A stretch of 33,054 nucleotides of DNA, taken from positions 1 through 33,054 of the forward strand of contig DYSO01000013.1 in assembly GCA_020718225.1 (NCBI GenBank), read 5' to 3'. Position 1 is the first letter of the stretch. Each line of letters begins with the position of its first letter. The translations under genes were made by a program, and so were the position numbers. Origin of the DNA: Draconibacterium orientale (GTDB lineage: Bacteria; Bacteroidota; Bacteroidia; Bacteroidales; FEN-979). Below, in pieces: positions 26,364-33,054 of this stretch. The notes under the pieces were generated by a model. That model ran no database searches and was not told the origin of the DNA. It saw only the letters and a program-made list of their open reading frames with translations.

Positions 26364-27713
26364 ATGAAAGATCTGAGTTACGGAGATGAAAGAAAGCTGA
26401 TATTCAGGTTCGCGGTCCCCATGCTGCTGGGTAATGTTTTTCAGCAACTCTACAATGTGGTTGACAGCGTTGTAGTTGGAAGGTATATTGGAAAAGCGGC
26501 GCTTGCCGCTGTCGGGACATCAGCTCCTATCATATTTCTGCTTGTCTCCTTTATCATTGGTTTAACCATGGGTTTTACCATTGTTGTTTCACAATATTTT
26601 GGGGCAAAACAGATCGACAAGGTGCAAAAAGCGATCAACACCCTGTATATTTTTATGTTTTTCACCTCCCTGATTGTAACGGTTGGGGGGATCATGCTGA
26701 GTAAGACAATATTTCTGTTGATTGATCTTTCGCCGGAGATCATTCCGGATGCCATGATTTTTCTGAATATTTTTCTTTTGGGGTTGATTTTTCTTTTTGG
26801 TTATAATGGAACCAGCGCCATTCTCCGGGGACTTGGGGATTCAAAAACGCCACTCTATTTTCTCATCGGTTCGGTTGTGTTAAACATTCTGCTCGACATT
26901 CTTTTTGTGCCCATTCTGCACTTTGGAATATGGAGTGTTGCGGTTGCTACCGTATTTTCGGAGGCAGTGGCTTTCACAGCCCAGATCATTTATCTGAACC
27001 GATATCATAAGGTTGTAAAATTTTCTTTCCGGGGGTTGCAATTTGACCGTGATATTTTTATAAAAAGCATCCGGATTGGGATTCCTACCGGTTTACAGCA
27101 AACTTTTGTTGCAGCAGGGATGGTTGCCTTGTACTGGGTAGTAAACCAGTTCGGGGTGGATGCCAATGCAGCTTACAGCGCAGCCGGAAGGATTGATAGT
27201 TTTGCAGCGATGCCTGCCATGAGTTTTTCGGTGGCGCTATCTACTTTTGTGGGACAGAATCTGGGGGCAAACCGTCCCGACCGGGTTAAAACCGGTCTCC
27301 GGGCAACGCTGATGATGACAAGCATTATCTCCATTTCAATTTCCCTGATCACGGTTTTATTCGGTCGTTACCTGATGCGGATGTTTACCACCGATCCGGT
27401 TGTGATCCGGATGGGTGGCGATTATCTGATGATTATTGGTTCGACCTATCTTCTCTTTTCAACCATGTTTGTTATCAATGGATTATTACGGGGCGCCGGC
27501 GATACCCTGGTGTCGATGTTTATCAGTTTATTTTCCCTTTGGGTGATCCGCATTCCTGTTGCCTATTTTCTTTCGAAAAACACTTCCTTAGGGGTTTTGG
27601 GGATATGGTGGTCAATTCCCATTGGTTGGTTTTCCGGTATGGTTTTGTACTATTGGTATTACCGTTTGGGAAAGTGGAAAACCAGGGCAGTAGTGAAATA
27701 TCCGCGTAATTAA
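26364..27713 (+). CDS. MATE-family multidrug/cation antiporter
   Basis: The 449-residue inner-membrane protein has twelve hydrophobic segments in two related halves. It opens with LIFRFAVPMLLGNVFQQLYN (about 13-32) followed by VDSVVVGRYIGKAALAAVG, the typical MATE N-terminus. The second half begins near FIKSIRIGIPTGLQQTF. Such transporters export drugs or metabolites using Na+ or H+ gradients; the substrate is unknown. It is a single gene divergent from rnpB and converges with the glycosyltransferase gene, leaving 18 bp. Confidence 0.94.
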   Translation: MKDLSYGDERKLIFRFAVPMLLGNVFQQLYNVVDSVVVGRYIGKAALAAVGTSAPIIFLLVSFIIGLTMGFTIVVSQYFGAKQIDKVQKAINTLYIFMFFTSLIVTVGGIMLSKTIFLLIDLSPEIIPDAMIFLNIFLLGLIFLFGYNGTSAILRGLGDSKTPLYFLIGSVVLNILLDILFVPILHFGIWSVAVATVFSEAVAFTAQIIYLNRYHKVVKFSFRGLQFDRDIFIKSIRIGIPTGLQQTFVAAGMVALYWVVNQFGVDANAAYSAAGRIDSFAAMPAMSFSVALSTFVGQNLGANRPDRVKTGLRATLMMTSIISISISLITVLFGRYLMRMFTTDPVVIRMGGDYLMIIGSTYLLFSTMFVINGLLRGAGDTLVSMFISLFSLWVIRIPVAYFLSKNTSLGVLGIWWSIPIGWFSGMVLYYWYYRLGKWKTRAVVKYPRN

Positions 27714-27731
27714 TTCAGTTGGATAATAAAG

Positions 27732-29036
27732 TCACCCAATGGAAATGCGGTTCAAAACAGAGGCGAGGTGTCGGGTCAGTGTTTTTCTGGAATATTGCCG
27801 GATATTTTGAGGTTTTGGGGCCGGGGTACCTGATTTAAACTGCTGGTAAAGCGATCGGATGTTATTTTTCATTTTATCAACCTCCCCAAAGCCAGCCAAT
27901 AAGCCTGATTTTGTCGCTTCAAGGATTTGGGCTGCATCGCCATCTTCGGGTCCCAAACATAAAATGGGCCTTTCTGCGGCAAGGTATTCAAAAAATTTTC
28001 CCGTGAGGATCATTTTCGAATTGGGTGTGTTGTTGATGATAAGCAGCAGTACCTGTGCCTTCCGCTGACTTTGTATGACTTCATTGTGCGGCATGTAATC
28101 AATTTTTGAAACAAACTGTTGCAGTCCGTATTGTTGCAGTGATTCCATGACGGTGTAATCTGCTTTTCCGATCAGCTTAATCTCCAGGTCTTGCTTAAAA
28201 TGTTCATTTTCAAGAAGTAGCTTGTTGATCGCCTCCCAAAGGGTAACCGGGTTTCGGGAGCCGGTAAGGGTTCCGATATGGGCAATGGAAAAACGGGAAT
28301 CCAGTGTCAGCGGGGAGACGGTTTCCACATCGGAATCGTCGAATCCATTGGTTATGACTTCATAGTGGCGGGGATACAGCTGCCGGAAGTCGTTTGCCAT
28401 GGTATTGCTGATTACGGTAACTGTATTGGCTTGCTGAAGAACCTGCTTTTCCAGGGAGCGGTGTTTGGAATCGGCCCATGGGGTCAATTTCAATTCTTTA
28501 TAAAAATCGATGTTGGTCCACGGATCCCGAAAATCGGCCAGCCATGGAAGGTGAAACATTTTTGCAAGGGGCATGGCGATCAGGTGCATGCTGTGGGGAG
28601 GGCCGGTTGAAATTATAACATCAACAGGGTGTTCCTTCAATTGTTTTATCAGGAAGCGGATGGAGGGTTTGATCCAGAACCTGCGGGCATCGGGGATAAA
28701 AAAGTTACCCCGGATCCAGACGGAGATGGATTCCATTGTTTGGTTATTTTTCTTTTCAGAAAGAAAAGCGGCATTGATTTTTTCCTCTTTTTTTCGCCCC
28801 ATCAATTTTTTATATGCGCTGTATGGTTCCCAGATGGGTAATTTCCAGACCTCGGTACCGGGGGGGATATCGGAGAAAAGGGAAGGATCGTTTTCAGGAA
28901 ATTCCGGGTTTTCGGGAGTATAAATAACAGGTTCCCAGTTATAATCACCGAGGTATTTGACAAATTTAAGCCATCGCTGTACACCGGCCCCGCCGCTGGG
29001 TGGCCAGTAGTAAGTGATGATCAGCGCTTTTTTCAT
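27732..29036 (-). CDS. Glycosyltransferase, GT4-like (GT-B fold)
   Basis: The 434-residue protein starts with ALIITYYWPPSGGAGVQRW (4-22), the nucleotide-sugar transferase opening common in Bacteroidota GT4-like enzymes. IISTGPPHSMHLIAMPLAK and LADFRDPWTNIDFYKE follow. The C-terminal half holds IAHIGTLTGSRNPVTLWEAI and a GKFFEYLAAERPILCLGPE stretch, the family's donor-binding EYLAA/RP motif. It is a cytoplasmic or membrane-associated sugar transferase, probably for surface polysaccharide or glycan; donor and acceptor are unknown. It overlaps the upstream YfhO-type gene by 4 nt (ATGA), so they are one operon. Confidence 0.9.
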   Translation of the reverse strand: MKKALIITYYWPPSGGAGVQRWLKFVKYLGDYNWEPVIYTPENPEFPENDPSLFSDIPPGTEVWKLPIWEPYSAYKKLMGRKKEEKINAAFLSEKKNNQTMESISVWIRGNFFIPDARRFWIKPSIRFLIKQLKEHPVDVIISTGPPHSMHLIAMPLAKMFHLPWLADFRDPWTNIDFYKELKLTPWADSKHRSLEKQVLQQANTVTVISNTMANDFRQLYPRHYEVITNGFDDSDVETVSPLTLDSRFSIAHIGTLTGSRNPVTLWEAINKLLLENEHFKQDLEIKLIGKADYTVMESLQQYGLQQFVSKIDYMPHNEVIQSQRKAQVLLLIINNTPNSKMILTGKFFEYLAAERPILCLGPEDGDAAQILEATKSGLLAGFGEVDKMKNNIRSLYQQFKSGTPAPKPQNIRQYSRKTLTRHLASVLNRISIG

Positions 29037-31510
29037 GCTTTTGCTTTCCGGTTCTTTCGGATTTCCATTCCAATGGCAAGAAGTACAAGGATAATAAGAA
29101 GGATCGAGCTTGCCATGGAAATTTTTTCTCCAAGAAAAAAGACATTTGGTTCAAATTTAAACACCAGGCTGTGTTCCCCAGCGGGTAAAACCATGGCGCG
29201 CAAGACATAGTTTGAACGGAAATGAGGGGTTAACCGGCCATCCACGTATGCATTCCAGCCTTTTGGGTAATATATTTCGGAAAAGACAGCCAGTCCGTTC
29301 TTTTTAGTTTTGTACTGGTACTTCAGCTCATTGGGGGCGTACTCAACCAGTTGGATTATATCCAGTGAATCTCTTCCCGGTTCGAAGGTTTTCAGCATGT
29401 CGGCAAACTTTTTATCGACGACAGTGGCACTTCCCGGAGTAAGGTCATGCAACGCGTTGATTTCGGCATCGGCGTTATCCACGAGTTTGTAAGATTCGAC
29501 AAACCAGGCATTTCCAAGTGCATTTGAATTGAGGTAGGCCATGGGTTGTTTGTTGTTGTCGGGCAGAATAAAATACCGGGTGTTAAGCATATTCAGTACA
29601 GGAATGCTATCGGTACGCATCGACCGTGCAAAGGTTTGAATATCCTGGTCTATGCCGGTCTCGATCAATTCCTGATAGCGACGGAGTTTGGCCCCGTGAT
29701 ATCCGCCGATGGATTTATGGTAATAGGATGTTCCTGCATCGTTAAAGGTATTGGAGGTAAGGTTCAGTACCCTGAAATCGAGTGTCGGATCGCTGAGTAT
29801 CTGGTTGTCGGCAGCAGTAGGTTCAAACGGTTTTTCCACCTTCGATTTTGAGGTGAAACTATCGTTGTTCAGGTATCGTTTGTTAACAGAAAACAGATCA
29901 AAGAGGATAAGGACAATCAGGATGAGATAGACATACCCTTTGTTCAATTTATTGAATAATAATGCCCAGAGAGCCAGTGCAGAAAGGGTAATAAAAATCA
30001 GTGCACGGATTGCATCCATCCGGAGAAGGGCTTCCCGGTCGTCGCGCACGGCCTGCATGAACCAGCCGGGAAGTTGTTGTGCCATGGCCTGATCGCTGGG
30101 CCCTGTGAAGTTAAGGAACATTCCTGGGAAGATCGCATACAACAAGCTGAGACCCCCGGTGATGAGGAAGGCAATTTGAACTCCCCGGAACATCTTTTTC
30201 TGTTCGTCTCGTCGGTCGAGCAATGTTTTAACAGCAAGAATAGCCAGCAAAGGCATGGCGAATTCTGCAATGACAAGGATCATTGAAACGGCCCTGAATT
30301 TATTATAACCGGGGAGATAATTCAGAAAAAAATTGGTAACGGCCATTAAATTATGGCCCCATGAGAGGATGATGGAGAGCAGGGTTGCCGCGAGCAGCCA
30401 CCATTTGATCGGGCCTTTTACAATGATGAGGCCCAGCAGAAAGAGGAAGCAGATGATTGCCCCCACATAGACCGGTCCTGAAGTAAAGGGTTGATTGCCC
30501 CAGTAATAGAGGTAGGAGATCGGTTGGCTTGTAAACTGACGGATGGTCCCCTGGTCTAATCCATTAGCAGTCATTGCCTTAACAACTTCCGAGTTGTCAC
30601 TGACACGGGCGCCGGAAGCGCCTCCGTAATAGTCGGGGATTAGGAGTGTCATGGTTTCCCCGATTCCATAACTCCACTGGGTAGCATAATCTTTATCGAG
30701 TCCGGAGGTGCGGTTGTGCTTTTCACTTGTCAGTTCCGATTTTCCGCGGATGGTGTATTTACCATATTCGTAAGTTGCCCAAAGGCTGGTAAGATTGGTC
30801 AGGATGGCGAAAATCACGGCAATGACCAGAACGCCCACAGCGGTGAAGAACGGCGCAAGTTCTTTAAAACGGACAGCATGGATCAGTTTAAACAGGCCAA
30901 GCAGCAGGGCGGTCATGGCCAGATAATAGGTGATTTGCGGATGGTTTGTTTTTACTTCAAGGGAGAGAAACAGGGCCGTCAGGATCCCTCCCCAGAGGTA
31001 TTTTCGTTTCATGGTCAGGATCATTCCCGCGATGACCGGAGCCATGTAAGCGATGGCATGGGCCTTGGAATTATGGCCGGCTTCGATGATGATAAAAAAG
31101 TAGGATGACATTCCAAATGCAATGGCTCCGGCAATGGATAACCAGGGGTCGACACCCATGACGAGCAACAAAATAAAAAATCCAAGGAAATAGAGAAATA
31201 CCAGATTGGCCGGGTGGGGCAGGCCCAATGTTAAAATGCTATCAAGGTACCCAAGTACATTGGCTGTATATTTGGTCGAAACCTGATAGGCCGGCATTCC
31301 TCCGAACATCGAATTGGTCCAAAGCGGTTCCTGGCCGGTTTTCGCCCTGAAGTCAACAATTTCTTTAGAAACTCCGGTAAAATTTACGATATCACTTTGA
31401 AGAATTCTTTTTCCTTCAAGGATCGGACTAAAATAGATGATGGTAATCAGAAGGAAGATTACAATTGTCGACACATAGGGCAGGAACTTTTTTACTTGAA
31501 TGTTTTTCAT
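29033..31510 (-). CDS. YfhO-family polytopic membrane protein
   Basis: The 825-residue protein has a membrane segment at about 11-30 and then many others up to residue about 545. A periplasmic beta-rich domain spans about 560-790 (with NTRYFILPDNN and FSEIYYPKGWNAYVDG), and a last membrane helix lies near 796-815. The arrangement GGMPAYQVS and ILQSDI near the N-terminus and YYPKGW near the C-terminus are hallmarks of YfhO-type proteins, relatives of polyprenyl-phosphate-dependent GT-C glycosyltransferases. In Gram-positive bacteria YfhO acts in teichoic acid glycosylation; in Bacteroidota the substrate is unknown. The 4-nt overlap with a GT4-like gene supports a joint role in envelope glycosylation. 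Confidence 0.9.
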   Translation of the reverse strand: MKNIQVKKFLPYVSTIVIFLLITIIYFSPILEGKRILQSDIVNFTGVSKEIVDFRAKTGQEPLWTNSMFGGMPAYQVSTKYTANVLGYLDSILTLGLPHPANLVFLYFLGFFILLLVMGVDPWLSIAGAIAFGMSSYFFIIIEAGHNSKAHAIAYMAPVIAGMILTMKRKYLWGGILTALFLSLEVKTNHPQITYYLAMTALLLGLFKLIHAVRFKELAPFFTAVGVLVIAVIFAILTNLTSLWATYEYGKYTIRGKSELTSEKHNRTSGLDKDYATQWSYGIGETMTLLIPDYYGGASGARVSDNSEVVKAMTANGLDQGTIRQFTSQPISYLYYWGNQPFTSGPVYVGAIICFLFLLGLIIVKGPIKWWLLAATLLSIILSWGHNLMAVTNFFLNYLPGYNKFRAVSMILVIAEFAMPLLAILAVKTLLDRRDEQKKMFRGVQIAFLITGGLSLLYAIFPGMFLNFTGPSDQAMAQQLPGWFMQAVRDDREALLRMDAIRALIFITLSALALWALLFNKLNKGYVYLILIVLILFDLFSVNKRYLNNDSFTSKSKVEKPFEPTAADNQILSDPTLDFRVLNLTSNTFNDAGTSYYHKSIGGYHGAKLRRYQELIETGIDQDIQTFARSMRTDSIPVLNMLNTRYFILPDNNKQPMAYLNSNALGNAWFVESYKLVDNADAEINALHDLTPGSATVVDKKFADMLKTFEPGRDSLDIIQLVEYAPNELKYQYKTKKNGLAVFSEIYYPKGWNAYVDGRLTPHFRSNYVLRAMVLPAGEHSLVFKFEPNVFFLGEKISMASSILLIILVLLAIGMEIRKNRKAKA

Positions 31511-31540
31511 GGAATGCGTTGGTTTGTCGAAGCTTACGAA

Positions 31541-31576
31541 AATAAAAAAAGAAGATAAATCGTATTATCTTCTTTT
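31541..31576 (-). terminator. Intrinsic terminator after rpmH
   Basis: AAAAGAAGATAA (31547-31558) and TTATCTTCTTTT (31565-31576) form a perfect 12-bp stem with a 6-nt loop. On the minus strand the stem is followed by a run of T, ending rpmH transcription before the YfhO gene start at 31510. The flanking A/T runs could let it work in both directions. Confidence 0.75.
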
Positions 31577-31627
31577 ATACAAAATTGCGAAAAATCAGGA
31601 TCAATTCAACGGATCAAAAAAGAAAAA

Positions 31628-31789
31628 CTATTCTTTATCTAATTTTTCGTCAGAAACTGTCAATTTTTTTCTTCCCTTGGCCCTTCTGGCAGCCAATACT
31701 TTACGTCCGTTGGCATCGGCCATCCGGGCGCGGAAACCATGCTTGTTGTTTCTTTTACGGTTCGATGGCTGGTAGGTTCTCTTTGTCAT
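31628..31789 (-). CDS. rpmH: 50S ribosomal protein L34
   Basis: The 53-residue very basic protein [20 protein letters not shown]... has the full L34 signature, with [23 protein letters not shown] following. It is a structural protein of the large ribosomal subunit. The start at 31789 is the canonical family start; an in-frame extension to 31873 would run through the promoter. The C-terminus ([10 protein letters not shown]) is a few residues longer than many L34 proteins. The gene stands alone: rnpA, usually next to rpmH, is not here. Confidence 0.97.
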   Translation of the reverse strand: MTKRTYQPSNRKRNNKHGFRARMADANGRKVLAARRAKGRKKLTVSDEKLDKE

Positions 31790-31810
31790 TGTTACTTTAT
31801 TTTGGGAGTG

Positions 31811-31840
31811 CAAAAATACGGATTTTTTGGAAACCACAAA
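31811..31840 (-). promoter_or_regulatory. rpmH: rpmH promoter (-33 TTTG, -7 TATTTTTG)
   Basis: On the minus strand TTTG (31840-31837) and TATTTTTG (31818-31811) are separated by 18 nt, close to the Bacteroidota -33/-7 spacing. The ATG follows 21 nt after the -7 element. This is the most complete promoter in the window. Confidence 0.6.
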
Positions 31841-31860
31841 ATTTTGATCATTAAATATTT

Positions 31861-31868
31861 TACTTTTG
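31861..31868 (+). promoter_or_regulatory. -7 promoter element TACTTTTG of the methyltransferase gene
   Basis: TACTTTTG matches TAnnTTTG and lies 25 nt before the ATG at 31894, divergent from the rpmH promoter. Confidence 0.45.
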
Positions 31869-31893
31869 TCCAAAGAAGATAAGACAACAGAAC

Positions 31894-32619
31894 ATGTCGT
31901 TTAAATTAACCCTGATCCGGAAAACGAAATGGTTTTTTTACCGGTGTAAGCTTCACCGGGTGGTAGGTCCCTTAACCGGTTTGCTCTTTAACCTTGCCTA
32001 TTTGTCGAAGGTGTCGGCATGGATTGACAAAAACCGGAACATTCCCTTCAATGATTTTTATGCACCCCGGTGGGACTACAACAAACGGTACATTTTATAC
32101 GATTATGTTTTTAGGACCAGGGATTTGGGTCAGCCCATTACCTATCTTGAATTTGGTGTTTCCGGGGGTTATTCGTTTGACTGGTGGGTCAGGGCGAATA
32201 CCCATCCTGCTTCCCGTTTTGTTGGTTTTGATACCTTCGAAGGGCTTCCCGAAGACTGGGGCGGTTTCAAAAAGGGGGCGATGACCACACATTCCCGGTT
32301 GCCTAAGGTTGATGACCCGAGGGCCCGGTTTGTTAAGGGGTTGTTCCAGGAGACCCTGCACGATTTTTTAAGCGCCTATGAAGGCAAGGAAAACCGCAAA
32401 GTAATTCTGATGGATGCCGATATTTATACTTCGACCCTTTATACCCTCACCATGCTTGCCCCGCATCTGACCAGGGGTGATATCCTGCTTTTCGACCAGT
32501 TTAATGTTCCTGCGCATGAATTTCTGGCTTTCCAGCATTTTACAAGCAGTTATTATCTGAAATTCAATTTGATAGGTGCGGCTAACAATTACTATTTCTG
32601 CGCTTTTGAATTGGTTTGA
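31894..32619 (+). CDS. TylF/macrocin O-methyltransferase-like SAM-dependent methyltransferase
   Basis: The 241-residue protein has a Rossmann methyltransferase core. The SAM-binding motif I is [13 protein letters not shown] (83-95), followed by [15 protein letters not shown] (110-124), the acidic strand-2 motif typical of TylF-type enzymes. [16 protein letters not shown] (about 165-180) carries metal-binding Asp residues, and DILLFDQFN comes later. TylF family members methylate sugar hydroxyls; in Bacteroidota they often sit in polysaccharide loci. The substrate here is unknown. It has its own promoter and is not in an operon. An 11-G tract follows 11 nt after the stop. Confidence 0.85.
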   Translation: MSFKLTLIRKTKWFFYRCKLHRVVGPLTGLLFNLAYLSKVSAWIDKNRNIPFNDFYAPRWDYNKRYILYDYVFRTRDLGQPITYLEFGVSGGYSFDWWVRANTHPASRFVGFDTFEGLPEDWGGFKKGAMTTHSRLPKVDDPRARFVKGLFQETLHDFLSAYEGKENRKVILMDADIYTSTLYTLTMLAPHLTRGDILLFDQFNVPAHEFLAFQHFTSSYYLKFNLIGAANNYYFCAFELV

Positions 32620-32630
32620 AAGGTTATTCC

Positions 32631-32641
32631 GGGGGGGGGGG
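32631..32641 (+). repeat. Homopolymer tract of 11 G
   Basis: Eleven consecutive G lie 11 nt after the methyltransferase stop codon. Such tracts are prone to slippage, and to sequencing or assembly error. Confidence 0.85.
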
Positions 32642-32705
32642 AAATGATACCTTTTTGAAGGTCACTTGTTAAAAGATGCTGTAGCAAAGGAACTCTATAA
32701 TGTAT

Positions 32706-32924
32706 CTAAAGAAGGACTTCTTCCTTTAAAGTGAGGAACGTGGTTTTAATGATTTCCCAAATCATAGAATGATCTGCTGCATCCTTTTCATGGATTGAGC
32801 GATTACGAAAACTTACTATTTTACTGGTATTCTCAGGTAATTTTTCTGGCTGCAGCGTATCAAATTTATTAACAGCTTTTCCAAGGATGCTTATCAGAAG
32901 TTTAATTTTTTTCTCTCCGTACAA
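32706..32924 (-). pseudogene. HepT/DUF86-like toxin fragment (5'-truncated)
   Basis: The 72-codon frame aligns by eye with the C-terminal two thirds of HepT-type (DUF86) proteins: ISILGKAVNKFDTLQPEKLPENT, then IVSFRNRSIHEKDAADHSMIW and LKEEVLL. The HepT RNase/AMPylation-target motif is Rx4HxY; here Arg and His are kept (RNRSIH) but the Tyr position is Lys. The first 40-50 residues of the family are missing and the only start is a TTG at 32924. No nucleotidyltransferase antitoxin (MntA) lies beside it. It is most likely a dead remnant. Confidence 0.6.
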
Positions 32925-33000
32925 GGGCAGGTTTTATCGCTTCTGTTTTTCTCTTTTCCTGTTCCAGTAATCTAAACCCTGCCCGAATACCATAAAGGTA
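32902..33000 (-). pseudogene. ParD-like antitoxin C-terminal fragment
   Basis: The frame between stop codons at 33003-33001 and 32904-32902 reads YLYGIRAGFRLLEQEKRKTE..., which resembles the 'SEVIRAGLRLLEEEExKLEALK' tail of ParD/CopG-type antitoxins. The N-terminal ribbon-helix-helix part is absent behind a TGA. It overlaps the HepT-like fragment in a different frame. No ParE gene is visible. The identification rests on a short match and is tentative. Confidence 0.4.
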
Positions 33001-33054
33001 TCATAACTGTCCGAACAAATTAAAAAAGTAGAAAAGTTCAAAAGGCTACATTTG

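Larger units (their letters stand above)
32620..33054. other. Gene-poor right edge with degraded remnants
   Basis: This stretch has no intact gene. It holds an 11-G tract (32631-32641), a HepT-like fragment, and a ParD-like fragment, both leftward. The 11-mer ATGATACCTTT occurs at 32644-32654 on the plus strand and again on the minus strand near 32996-33006, a possible short inverted repeat. The composition and the broken frames suggest a decayed mobile or accessory insertion reaching beyond the window. Confidence 0.5.

Noticed and set aside
31547-31576. Palindrome considered as an operator for the YfhO gene
   Set aside because: It sits between the rpmH stop and the next gene with a T run on the minus strand, which fits an intrinsic terminator better.
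32656-32732. Short rightward frame (EGHLLKDAVAKELYNVSKEG...)
   Set aside because: It has only about 28 codons between stops and no start codon of its own. It reads plausibly but cannot be told from chance.

Overview
The window is a chromosomal piece of a Gram-negative bacterium of the phylum Bacteroidota. Four things point there. Many genes are preceded by the Bacteroidota -7 promoter element TAnnTTTG, and classical Shine-Dalgarno sequences are rare. Prolyl-tRNA synthetase is of the archaeal/eukaryotic type. The gene ending at position 53 belongs to a family I know only from Bacteroidota, often mislabelled 'asparagine synthetase B'. LpxK, a FadL-like porin, a PagL-like barrel and lipoproteins show an outer membrane. 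Most genes are housekeeping or envelope genes. I see no CRISPR array, prophage, intact insertion sequence or tRNA.

Layout. 1-5.8 kb: the 3' end of a probable outer-membrane protein, then a mostly leftward block (Bacteroidota-specific secreted protein, dnaB, a small rightward membrane protein, purine nucleoside phosphorylase, lpxK, a stand-alone receiver protein). 6-9.5 kb: a tight rightward operon of a NIF3-family metal protein, a coiled-coil/zinc-ribbon protein and a secreted TPR protein. 9.5-12.4 kb: leftward FadL-like porin and an aromatic/Ser-rich lipoprotein. 12.5-17.7 kb: proS, a leftward pair (GIN-domain lipoprotein and PagL-like barrel), and a rightward pair mazG/PAP2 phosphatase. 17.7-24.7 kb: leftward peroxiredoxin, a tripartite efflux set (TolC, MacB-like permease, HlyD-like adaptor) and gyrB. 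24.9-31.8 kb: wecB, RNase P RNA, a MATE transporter, a glycosyltransferase and YfhO-type membrane protein pair, and rpmH. 31.9-33 kb: a TylF-like methyltransferase, an 11-G tract, and degraded ParD- and HepT-like antitoxin/toxin fragments.

How the genes fit together. lpxK (lipid A kinase), the PagL-like protein (possible lipid A deacylase), the PAP2 phosphatase, wecB, the glycosyltransferase, YfhO and the methyltransferase all bear on lipid A or surface glycans. TolC, permease and adaptor form an export machine whose ATPase is not encoded here. dnaB, gyrB, proS, rnpB and rpmH are core information-processing genes.

I found no convincing large new system. The signals most worth checking are a terminator-grade hairpin inside the signal-peptide codons of the TPR gene, a perfect palindrome over the peroxiredoxin promoter, an efflux operon without an ATPase, a lipoprotein with four consecutive cysteines, the uncharacterised secreted protein at 53-1348, and the toxin-antitoxin relics at the right edge.
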